A stretch of 64,000 nt of DNA from Microbacterium sp. (GTDB lineage: Bacteria; Actinomycetota; Actinomycetes; Actinomycetales; Microbacteriaceae). Under the pieces are notes generated by a model, which was not told where the DNA came from, ran no database searches, and saw nothing but the letters and a program-made list of their open reading frames with translations. The stretch lies in the NCBI GenBank assembly GCA_003248655.1, contig QFPM01000011.1:105771-169770 (forward strand). The letters run 5' to 3'. Shown piece by piece: positions 57,668-64,000 of this stretch. Every line of letters starts with the position of its first letter. The first letter of the stretch is position 1. The position numbers were made by a program, and so were the translations under genes.

Positions 57668-58348
57668 GTGAACGAGTTCCTGACGTGGCTGCTCGATGCC
57701 GTGCAGAGCGTGGATCCCGTTCTGCGCACGGTGCTCGCGGGCGTCGCGATCATGCTCGAGACGAGCGTTCTGATCGGGCTCGTCGTGCCGGGCGACACGG
57801 TCGTTCTCGTCGCCGCAACCGCCGTCGGCTCGACCCTTGAGGCCGTCATCCTCATCGTGGTCGTCATCGTCGGCGCGCTCATCGGCGAGAGCATCGGGTT
57901 CTGGCTCGGGCGGTGGCTCGGCCCCCGCATCCGCTTCTCGAAGCTCGGCGCGCGCCTCGGCGAGCACAACTGGGAGCGCGCCGAGCTGTATCTGCGTCGC
58001 CGCGGTGGCCCCGCGATCTTCCTCTCGCGCTTCCTGCCCGTGCTGCACTCGCTCGTGCCGCTGACCGTTGGCATGAGCGGGTTCGCATACCGCCGCTTCC
58101 TCGCGTGGACGGCGCCCGCATGCACCGTCTGGGCGATCGCCTATGTCGGCGTCGGAGCGGCCGCGGCGGGCACCTATCGCGAACTCGCCGACCGCCTGCA
58201 CTACGCGGGATACCTGTTCGTCGGCATCATCGCCGTGTTCCTCGTGCTCGCCTATCTCGCCAAGCGGATCATCGTGCGCAGCGAAGCGCGACACATGGCG
58301 GAGGCTCACGAGGTCGAACCCACGGCCCAGGATGTCGTGGAAGACTGA
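57668..58348 (+). CDS. DedA family membrane protein
   Basis: A 226-residue SNARE-associated/DedA protein. Typical parts are ETSVLIGLVVPGDTVVL (re-entrant region with glutamate), IGESIGFWLGRWLG, and FLSRFLPVLHSLVPLTVGMSGF with the conserved arginine. DedA proteins flip phospholipids or undecaprenyl phosphate across the membrane. The next gene, 4 bases on, is an App1-like phosphatase, which points to a lipid role. Confidence 0.9.
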   Translation: MNEFLTWLLDAVQSVDPVLRTVLAGVAIMLETSVLIGLVVPGDTVVLVAATAVGSTLEAVILIVVVIVGALIGESIGFWLGRWLGPRIRFSKLGARLGEHNWERAELYLRRRGGPAIFLSRFLPVLHSLVPLTVGMSGFAYRRFLAWTAPACTVWAIAYVGVGAAAAGTYRELADRLHYAGYLFVGIIAVFLVLAYLAKRIIVRSEARHMAEAHEVEPTAQDVVED

Positions 58349-58352
58349 GTCG

Positions 58353-59387
58353 ATGCCCGTCGAACCCGCGCCGCGCACGAAGGTCCTCTGGATCGCTCGC
58401 CTCGAATACCGCTTCCACGCGTGGCGTGAGCGGCGCGCCCGCGCACGCGGCAACAAGCCGAGTGTCGCCGGCTACCCGGGATACGGAGGTGAGGACTGGG
58501 TCCGCGTCCTCGGCCGAGTCCTCATCGTGCCGCCCGTGCCGACGAAGCATCGCGGCGAGTACGCGAGCGTGCGCGGGTGGCGCTCCTTCGCATCCGTTCC
58601 GGTCGGCTACGCGCAGGTGACGGTCACGATCGACGGGACGACGCACGACGTCGTCGCCGACCGCGGCGGCGTGGTCGACCAGGTGCTGCCTGCGCGGCTC
58701 GAGCCCGGGTGGCAGCCGGTATCGATGTCGGTCGAAGGAGGCGAGCCGTTCGAGACGCGCGTGTTCATCGTCGCCGACGATGTGCGCTTCGGCGTGGTGT
58801 CGGACGTCGACGACACGGTGATGGTGACGGCACTGCCGCGCCCGTTCGTGGCCGCGTGGAACTCTTTCGTCCTCGATGAACACGCCCGCCAGCCCGTGCC
58901 CGGGATGGCGGTGTTTCTCGAGCGCGTCGCTCGGGATAACCCGGGCGCGCCCGTCGTGTATCTCTCGACCGGAGCGTGGAACGTCGCGCCGACCCTGCAG
59001 CGGTTCCTCCGGCGCCATCTGTTTCCACCGGGTGCGTTGTTGCTCACGGACTGGGGTCCGACGCACGACCGGTGGTTCCGCAGCGGCCGCGCGCACAAGG
59101 AAGAGAAGCTGCGCCGTCTCGCGCGGGAGTTCCCGAAGGTGCAGTGGCTCCTCATCGGTGACGACGGTCAGCACGACGATGCCCTGTACACCGCCTTCGC
59201 GAGCGAGTTCCCCGAGCACGTGCGCGCCGTGGCGATCCGTCGCCTCTCCCCCACGGAAGCCGTTCTCGCCGGTGGTCGCACCGCCGTCGACGACCACTCG
59301 GCGGCGGGAGTTCCCTGGGTATCCGAGTCGGACGGCGCGGGGTTGCTCGACCGACTCACCGAGGTCGGCGCGCTCGGCGCCGACTGA
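58353..59387 (+). CDS. App1 family protein (DUF2183), putative phosphatidate phosphatase
   Basis: A 344-residue protein. The C-terminal two thirds match the App1 catalytic domain: HAD-type DVDDTV (151-156), YLSTGAWNVAPTL, HKEEKLRRLAREFP and LIGDDGQHD. Yeast App1 is a Mg-dependent phosphatidate phosphatase. The N-terminal part carries an Arg-rich stretch and a beta domain (GYAQVTVTIDG). The ATG at 58353 follows the dedA-like stop by 4 bases, so both are co-transcribed. Substrate inferred from the family. Confidence 0.87.
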   Translation: MPVEPAPRTKVLWIARLEYRFHAWRERRARARGNKPSVAGYPGYGGEDWVRVLGRVLIVPPVPTKHRGEYASVRGWRSFASVPVGYAQVTVTIDGTTHDVVADRGGVVDQVLPARLEPGWQPVSMSVEGGEPFETRVFIVADDVRFGVVSDVDDTVMVTALPRPFVAAWNSFVLDEHARQPVPGMAVFLERVARDNPGAPVVYLSTGAWNVAPTLQRFLRRHLFPPGALLLTDWGPTHDRWFRSGRAHKEEKLRRLAREFPKVQWLLIGDDGQHDDALYTAFASEFPEHVRAVAIRRLSPTEAVLAGGRTAVDDHSAAGVPWVSESDGAGLLDRLTEVGALGAD

Positions 59388-59406
59388 CGGTGTCGGGGGC
59401 TGGTCG

Positions 59407-59412
59407 TAGGCT
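59407..59412 (+). promoter_or_regulatory. Leaderless -10 TAGGCT for the SRAP gene
   Basis: TAGGCT, 6 bases (GGCCGC), then ATG at 59419. Confidence 0.6.
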
Positions 59413-59418
59413 GGCCGC

Positions 59419-60129
59419 ATGTGCGGACGTTTCGTTGTCGCCGAGAGCGGCTCAGAGTTGGTGGGCGTCCTGCGGGTCGACCTCGAGTCCGACGACCTGC
59501 CTGAGCCGTCGTACAACATCGCGCCCACCGACCGGGTCGCAATCGTGCTCGATTCGGCCAAGACCGAGCCGCCGACGCGCCGGCTCGAAGCGGCCCGCTG
59601 GGGGCTTGTTCCCGCGTGGGCGAAGGATCCGTCCATCGGCGTCAAGGCGTTCAACGCGCGGTCCGAAGAGGTCGAAGACAAGCCCATGTTCCGGCAGGCG
59701 CTCGTGAAGCGCCGGGCGGTCATCCCGGCATCCGGCTATTACGAGTGGCACACCGAAGACGGCGTGAAGACGCCGTACTACATTCATCCGGCGGGAGGCG
59801 AGCCGCTCTTCTTCGCGGGGCTCTACGAGTGGTGGAAGGATGCCGGCAAAGCCGACGACGACCCGAACCGCTGGCTGCTGAGCTTCACGATCATGACCCG
59901 CGCATCCGCCGGCGCCCTGGGGTCGATCCACGATCGGATGCCGCTGTTCATCGACGCCGACTATGCCGACGTGTGGCTCGACCCGACAACCGAGAACGTC
60001 GGCGACCTGCTCGACGCCACCGTCGACGCCGCCCCCGCGATCGTCGACGGCCTGGCGATGCGCGAGGTCGGCCGCGAGGTCGGCAACGTCCGCAACAACG
60101 GCCCTGAGCTCATCGAGCCGGTCGCTTAG
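59419..60129 (+). CDS. SRAP/HMCES-type abasic-site processing protein (YedK-like)
   Basis: A 236-residue SOS response-associated peptidase-family protein. After removal of Met1, Cys2 (MCGRF) is the residue that forms a covalent thiazolidine link to abasic sites in single-stranded DNA. E109 in ASGYYEW and H171 in SIHDRMP complete the active site, with FNARSE as the conserved DNA-contact loop. It shields abasic lesions from error-prone cleavage. Its stop overlaps the convergent hydrolase stop by 4 bases. Confidence 0.95.
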   Translation: MCGRFVVAESGSELVGVLRVDLESDDLPEPSYNIAPTDRVAIVLDSAKTEPPTRRLEAARWGLVPAWAKDPSIGVKAFNARSEEVEDKPMFRQALVKRRAVIPASGYYEWHTEDGVKTPYYIHPAGGEPLFFAGLYEWWKDAGKADDDPNRWLLSFTIMTRASAGALGSIHDRMPLFIDADYADVWLDPTTENVGDLLDATVDAAPAIVDGLAMREVGREVGNVRNNGPELIEPVA

Positions 60130-61883
60130 CCGACGCACCCTTCGTTCGACGCGGGTGCGGAGTCGCCATCGAGGATGCCGTCGGCCCACGCGAACAGGTC
60201 GGGGATGAGGGGTGAGTCTTCGGCGACCACGCCCATGTGCGTCCGGCCGGGGTACTCGTGCACCTCGAGCGTTCGTCCCGTCGCGTACAAGCTCGCGGCG
60301 AGTGTGCGTTGCATCTCGATCGGTATCACCTCGTCGTCCACGCCCTGGCCGAGATAGAGCGGCGCAGGCACGATGCCCGAGGCGATGTTCTCCTCCAGCC
60401 GGTACCGCACGCTGCCGCTGTCGAGGTCGAGGCGGTATAAGGCATCCTGATCGCCGAGTCCGAGGCTGACGAGGACCGTGACGAGCATTCCCCGATCGAG
60501 CACGCACCGGCTGGCGGCGGATTCCGCGAAGACCGCCCCCGCGGGGTGCGTCACATCGCCTATCGTGATGTCGGGGTACTCGTCGGCGTACGGTACGAGG
60601 ACGAAGGAGGTGATGGCCTCGCCCAAGGCACTCGAGCCGGCCCCCGTCACCCTCTGAGCCATCGCGAACGGATCGACCGCGGCAGAGAGGGCTGCGACGC
60701 CCTCAATGTGGAGTTCGGGCGCGTAGTCCTCGGCGATCTGCCCGGCCCACAGGGTCGCGTGCCCACCTTGGGAGTGCCCCCACACCATCACTCGGTTCGA
60801 TGCGTTGGCGTCATCCAGCTGGCGCGCAGCCCGTACGGCATCCAGTGTCGCGCGCCCCTCGCCCTCTCCGATGAGGTACGGGTAGCGTCCCGACGTGCCC
60901 TGCCCGGGATAGTCGGTCGCGACCACGAGCCATCCCCGAGCCACCATCTGCGTAATCCCGGGAAGGTTCGCGTCCGTGACTGCGCCATCGGTCAGGCTGG
61001 GCGCGCACGGCTGCGCTACCCCTGTTGTGCCGTGTTGCCACGCCAGCACCAGCCGATCCTCGGGCGAGGATGCCGTTGGGATGACCACCACCGCGCTCGC
61101 CACCGCGGCCGACCCGTCCGCGCGTGTGGTCGCGTACAAGATCCGCAGCGCGTCTGCGCCCTCGGGGACATCGCCGTCGTACGGCGCGACACGCAGAGGC
61201 TCACCCGGCGCATCCGGGACCGGTGACGACCATGAGTAGAAGTCGTCGGACGCGTTGATGTCGGAGCGGAGCCAGATCGAACCGGCGCTCAGAGCGGCCA
61301 TCGCGACCACCGTGACGGCGGCGGCGGCTACGCGCAGCCCACCGCGGTGCCGTCGGGGATTCGTTTGCCGCCGCTTGTTGCGTGCTCCCCTCACCGCACG
61401 CCACAGCAGGACTGCTCCCGCCACGTTCAGAGCGGTCGCGGTGGTCCACCCCAGGAGCAGGAGCGCTACGTCCGGCCAGAGCCACACCAGCACCGCGGCG
61501 GCGCCACTCGCCAACGCGAAGAGCACTCGTGACACGCGAGACGGTGGCGCACCCTGCCGCACAGCACGAGTAACGAGCCGCAGCGCGTTCAGCGCGAACA
61601 GGACGCCCAGGACGGTCGGTAGCGCACGGATGATCTCGGCAGGGAACATGACCGTTCCCGCCGCGGCAACGACGGCCACGGCGATGGCCGCCCAGCCCCA
61701 CCCAGACCACCGTGTGGTGCGCGCCAGACCGACGGCGGCTGCCACTATGGCAGCTCCGAGCACCCAGGTGAGGGCCAGAAGCGCGCTCAGCGGTCTCGGT
61801 AGGAGCATCGCGCCGCCGACGATCGCCGCCAGCCCGGCGGCAGCCTTCAGTGCGCGTATCGACGGAGAGGAGTGCGCGACCAT
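60126..61883 (-). CDS. Membrane-anchored lipase-type alpha/beta hydrolase with N-terminal HdeD-like domain
   Basis: About 585 residues. The first 175 form six hydrophobic helices in a DUF308/HdeD-like arrangement, a basic loop follows (RGARNKRRQTNPRRHRGG), then a seventh helix. The rest (about 215-585) is a secretory-lipase (LIP) type hydrolase with HGTTGVAQPCAPS, nucleophile S371 in GHSQGGH, and late GQGVDDEVIP and YPGRTHMGV for Asp and His. It would sit outside the membrane. Start at 61883 is supported by a -10 TAGCCT 7 bases upstream; an in-frame start at 61901 is possible. Confidence 0.87.
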   Translation of the reverse strand: MVAHSSPSIRALKAAAGLAAIVGGAMLLPRPLSALLALTWVLGAAIVAAAVGLARTTRWSGWGWAAIAVAVVAAAGTVMFPAEIIRALPTVLGVLFALNALRLVTRAVRQGAPPSRVSRVLFALASGAAAVLVWLWPDVALLLLGWTTATALNVAGAVLLWRAVRGARNKRRQTNPRRHRGGLRVAAAAVTVVAMAALSAGSIWLRSDINASDDFYSWSSPVPDAPGEPLRVAPYDGDVPEGADALRILYATTRADGSAAVASAVVVIPTASSPEDRLVLAWQHGTTGVAQPCAPSLTDGAVTDANLPGITQMVARGWLVVATDYPGQGTSGRYPYLIGEGEGRATLDAVRAARQLDDANASNRVMVWGHSQGGHATLWAGQIAEDYAPELHIEGVAALSAAVDPFAMAQRVTGAGSSALGEAITSFVLVPYADEYPDITIGDVTHPAGAVFAESAASRCVLDRGMLVTVLVSLGLGDQDALYRLDLDSGSVRYRLEENIASGIVPAPLYLGQGVDDEVIPIEMQRTLAASLYATGRTLEVHEYPGRTHMGVVAEDSPLIPDLFAWADGILDGDSAPASNEGCVG

Positions 61884-61890
61884 GCGACCC

Positions 61891-61896
61891 AGGCTA
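61891..61896 (-). promoter_or_regulatory. Leaderless -10 TAGCCT for the membrane lipase
   Basis: On the minus strand TAGCCT, 7 bases, then ATG at 61883. Confidence 0.55.
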
Positions 61897-61932
61897 AACA
61901 ATCTGTGCGAAGCGGGCTGACCTGACGGGGCT

Positions 61933-61962
61933 GTCAGACGTGTCTGACTGGTCGTGTAGTAT
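61933..61962 (+). promoter_or_regulatory. Promoter and operator of the second toxin-antitoxin pair
   Basis: GTCAGAC-GT-GTCTGAC (61933-61948) is a perfect 7-base dyad at the expected -35 position. The -10 TAGTAT follows at 61957-61962, then 7 bases to the ATG at 61970. An antitoxin bound at the dyad would block RNA polymerase. Confidence 0.65.
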
Positions 61963-61969
61963 GGCCGAT

Positions 61970-62227
61970 ATGACTACCGTTTCCGCTCGCGATGCGTCCC
62001 GCGGGTTTGCCGCGCTCCTTGATCGCGTCGAGCACGACGCGGAGGAGTACACGATCGTCCGCGACGGCAAGGTCGTCGCGCGTATCGTTCCCGCTACCGA
62101 GCACACCGCCGCGAGCTTCCTCGCCCGGCGGCGCACAAGCCCCTCGATCGACGCTGACTTCGTTGCTGATGTCCTCGGCCTCGAGCACCTCCTAACGACG
62201 GATACGGAAGCTCCGTGGCGCGACTGA
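61970..62227 (+). CDS. Phd/YefM-type antitoxin
   Basis: An 85-residue antitoxin. TTVSARDASRGFAALLDRV and YTIVRDGKVVARIVPA are the N-terminal DNA-binding fold of the Phd/YefM family; the acidic C-terminus should neutralise the toxin. The ATG at 61970 fits the leaderless layout; in-frame ATGs at 61961 and 61940 would overlap the promoter. The stop overlaps the toxin by 13 bases. Confidence 0.88.
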   Translation: MTTVSARDASRGFAALLDRVEHDAEEYTIVRDGKVVARIVPATEHTAASFLARRRTSPSIDADFVADVLGLEHLLTTDTEAPWRD

Positions 62228-62613
62228 TTCTCGATTCCAACACCCTGATCCGGCTCGACCGGGATGGCGGCGCCGCCACCGGGATCTCGGAGTCCGACAA
62301 TGTCGCGATCGCGGCGATCACACTGGCCGAATTGCGACACGGCGTTCTCGCCGCAGACCCAGCCCGGCGGTTGGCCCGCGAGAAGTTTGTGGAGGACGTC
62401 GAAGCGACAATCGAGGTGCTTCCGTACACGAAGCCCACGTCCGCCGAGCACGCCGCGCTCCTCGACCACGTCCGTCGAACGGGAACACCGCGAGGTGCCC
62501 ACGACCTGATCATCGCCGCCCACGCACGGCAAACGGGGCGTCGTGTCGCGTCGCTCGACGTCAAGGCTCGATTCGGTGAGCTCCCCGGCGTCGAAACCGT
62601 TGATTGGCGCTGA
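62215..62613 (+). CDS. vapC: VapC-type PIN ribonuclease toxin
   Basis: A 132-residue PIN domain with D7 (LILDSNTLI), E39 (TLAELRHGV), D97 (GAHDLIIAAHA) and D115 (VASLDVKARF) as the metal-binding acids. The GTG start lies inside the antitoxin gene. It pairs a Phd-type antitoxin with a PIN toxin, a common mix in actinobacteria (e.g. mycobacterial VapBC members). Only 47 bases separate it from the perfect palindrome before the insertion sequence. Confidence 0.9.
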   Translation: MARLILDSNTLIRLDRDGGAATGISESDNVAIAAITLAELRHGVLAADPARRLAREKFVEDVEATIEVLPYTKPTSAEHAALLDHVRRTGTPRGAHDLIIAAHARQTGRRVASLDVKARFGELPGVETVDWR

Positions 62614-62659
62614 CACTCGTGCGTTGAGCCGCGCGAGTAGGTGGCCTGGTAATGACAGC

Positions 62660-62694
62660 TGTCTCGCGACATATGAGACATATGTCGCGAGACA
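62660..62694. repeat. Perfect 16-base inverted repeat before the IS element
   Basis: TGTCTCGCGACATATG (62660-62675), loop AGA, then the exact complement (62679-62694). It is AT-richer than its surroundings, without T-tract. It may be a terminator of the toxin-antitoxin operon or the remnant of a mobile-element end. The remaining 62614-62784 space is otherwise only the IS left end. Confidence 0.85.
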
Positions 62695-62784
62695 TCACAC
62701 GGTGGACCTGAGGGTGTCTGGGTTCAGGACATAGGCGACAGGTGATCGGCGACACGTGAGTCGGGTCATAGGCGACAGTGGTGC

Positions 62785-63963
62785 ATGTCGTCGAAGCATC
62801 GGGTCATCGTGTTGAAGATCATCGCCGTCACTGCGGCGGCATCGGAGTACGGGATGTCTCGGCAGTACCTACACAAGCTGCTCGCCCGCTACCGAGACGA
62901 GGGCTTGGACGGGCTGGATGCGCGGTCCCGGGCACCGTTGACCAGCCCGCAGGCGACCACCGAGCAGGTACGTGACCGTGTCGTGCAGTTGAGGCTCGCG
63001 TTGACCGGAGCCGGCACCGACGCGGGACCCGTCACGATCGCCTGGCACCTGCAGCAGGAAGGCCTGCGGGCACCATCGACCTCTACGATCCGCCGAATCC
63101 TGCACACCGCAGGGCTAATCACACCCGAACCCCGCAAACGCCCCCGCTCCTCCTACGTCCGATTCGAAGCCACCCAGCCGAACGAGACCTGGCAGTCCGA
63201 CTTCACCCACTGGCGCCTCGCCGACGGCACGGATGTCGAGATCTTGAACTGGCTCGATGACCACTCCCGCCTCCTCCTCAGCTGCACGACCCACCGCCCG
63301 GTGACCGGCCGCACCGTCGTCGACACTTTCCTCGCCACCGTTGACAAGTTCGGGCCACCCGCCTCGACCCTGACCGACAACGGCCGCGTCTACACCGCCC
63401 GCCACGGCGGCGGCCGCAAATACGTCATCGCCGCACTCGGCATCCGACAGAAGAACGGCGCCCCGAACCACCCACAGACCCAGGGGAAGATCGAGAGGTT
63501 CCACCAGACGCTGAAACGCTGGCTCGCCGCCCGGCCCCGCGCCCGGAACCTCGTCGAACTGCAAACCCAGCTCGACACGTTCCGCGACCACTACAACACC
63601 GCACGCCCGCACCGCGCCCACGGAACAACTCCCGCGCTCGCCTACGCCACGTCACCGAAAGCCGCTCCCGCCGGCACCCGACCCGATGCCGCCCACTACC
63701 GGATCCGTCACGACCACGTCGGCACCAACGGAAAGATCAGCTTCCGCCGCGCGGCACGCATGCACCACCTCGGCATCGGCACCGCCCACCGAGGCGCGCC
63801 CGTCCTCCTGATCGCCGACGACACCACCGTCACCGTCGTCCACAAACACACCGGCGAGATCATCGCGACCAACACCATCGACCCCGAGAAGACCTACTGG
63901 CGCAACACGCAGAAAGAGCCCGGCCGATGGCCGGGCTCCCCCACCCAAAAAAGTCGCCTATGA
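62785..63963 (+). CDS. IS481 family transposase
   Basis: A 392-residue DDE transposase: an N-terminal helix-turn-helix (YGMSRQYLHKLLARYRDEGLDGL) followed by an rve integrase core with D139 (WQSDFTHW), D198 (LTDNG) and E237 (GKIERFHQTL). NGAPNHPQTQGKIERF is a family hallmark. The frame appears intact, so the element could be active. A perfect stem (63916-63938) lies inside the last codons. The gene contains only one GGATGCC/GGCATCC, unlike host genes. Confidence 0.93.
   Translation: MSSKHRVIVLKIIAVTAAASEYGMSRQYLHKLLARYRDEGLDGLDARSRAPLTSPQATTEQVRDRVVQLRLALTGAGTDAGPVTIAWHLQQEGLRAPSTSTIRRILHTAGLITPEPRKRPRSSYVRFEATQPNETWQSDFTHWRLADGTDVEILNWLDDHSRLLLSCTTHRPVTGRTVVDTFLATVDKFGPPASTLTDNGRVYTARHGGGRKYVIAALGIRQKNGAPNHPQTQGKIERFHQTLKRWLAARPRARNLVELQTQLDTFRDHYNTARPHRAHGTTPALAYATSPKAAPAGTRPDAAHYRIRHDHVGTNGKISFRRAARMHHLGIGTAHRGAPVLLIADDTTVTVVHKHTGEIIATNTIDPEKTYWRNTQKEPGRWPGSPTQKSRL
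63916..63938 (+). terminator. Hairpin within the transposase 3' end
   Basis: GAGCCCGGCC (63916-63925) pairs perfectly with GGCCGGGCTC (63929-63938) over a GAT loop. Codons continue through it to 63963. It may end transcription or limit transposase expression. Confidence 0.6.
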
Positions 63964-64000
63964 CGCGACTCACATGTCGCCTATGACGCGACTCATCACA

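Larger units (their letters stand above)
62715..64000 (+). mobile_element. IS481-family insertion sequence (right end at or beyond window edge)
   Basis: A transposase gene flanked by inverted copies of CATAGGCGAC. The left side has two copies (62730-62739 and 62767-62776); the right side has two inverted ones (63953-63962 and 63976-63985). The outer copy on each side is preceded, reading inward, by TGT and 12 bases, so the likely tips are TGT at 62715 and ACA at 63998-64000, about 1286 bp. TGT/ACA tips suit the IS481 family. A target duplication cannot be verified because the window stops here. Confidence 0.75.

Noticed and set aside
62693..64000. CATCACA at 62693-62699 and 63994-64000 as target-site duplication of the IS
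   Set aside because: It would place the ends outside matching tips: sequence next to the left copy shows no inverted match to the right end. TGT/ACA tips with equal distance to CATAGGCGAC fit better.

Overview
The window is high-G+C DNA from an actinobacterium, most likely a Microbacteriaceae member close to Microbacterium. The case rests on the RNA polymerase-binding protein RbpA, an actinobacterial integration-host-factor domain fused to guanylate kinase, a PriA without helicase motifs, the PdtaR ANTAR regulator, the HGxxPAAW protein in the tryptophan operon, and a gene order that tracks the mycobacterial chromosome (pyr-gmk-rpoZ-metK-priA-fmt-rsmB-rpe; his-trp-lgt; pyk; pdtaR; polA). Almost everything is core genome with tightly packed genes. 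ATGA, GTGA or 8-base overlaps join most operon genes, and no gene-free gap exceeds about 240 bases.

Layout. 1-7072: pyrimidine operon (pyrC end, a membrane protein, carA, carB, pyrF) running into the IHF-guanylate kinase fusion. 7073-13821: rpoZ, metK, then priA-fmt-rsmB, then rpe. 13840-15012: glutaminase with a STAS tail on the minus strand. 15072-21028: hisE-hisG-hisF-hisI continuing into two small membrane proteins and trpC-trpB-trpA; trpE is not in its usual place. 21267-29991: lgt, gltBD, pyk, tRNA-Leu(CAA). 30049-37873: pdtaR, thioesterase, polA, a DUF885 peptidase-like protein, an LLM oxidoreductase, a GDSL hydrolase and a small membrane protein. 37877-42097: MFS transporter, DUF2087 protein, a VapBC toxin-antitoxin pair, AEC transporter, HdeD-like protein. 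42157-49444: S9 peptidase and SDR (minus), NfeD-stomatin-GDPD operon, rbpA, lnt. 49562-57630: DNA uptake genes comEA-comEC with holA, then leuS and pabB (all minus). 57668-61883: DedA and App1-like lipid genes, an SRAP protein, a membrane-anchored lipase. 61970-64000: a second toxin-antitoxin pair and an IS481-type insertion sequence that reaches the window edge.

How the parts fit. The first half is nucleotide and amino-acid synthesis: CarAB makes carbamoyl phosphate from glutamine, PyrC and PyrF serve UMP synthesis, Gmk serves GTP, GltBD and the glutaminase handle the glutamine/glutamate pool, and the his and trp genes draw on PRPP. The second half holds DNA replication and uptake (polA, priA, holA, comEA/EC), envelope lipid and lipoprotein functions (lgt, lnt, DedA, App1, GDPD, stomatin/NfeD), and a short mobile end.

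Patterns beyond genes. (1) The 7-mer GGATGCC and its complement GGCATCC occur about twice per kilobase, roughly ten times my estimate for random DNA of this composition, and seem to dictate otherwise unusual codons; they are nearly absent from the toxin-antitoxin and IS segments. (2) About twenty genes have a TANNNT hexamer exactly 6-7 bases before their start codon, the layout of leaderless actinobacterial transcripts. (3) Four gene-free gaps carry long nested imperfect palindromes of similar architecture but different sequence. I saw no CRISPR array, prophage, defence island or biosynthetic cluster.
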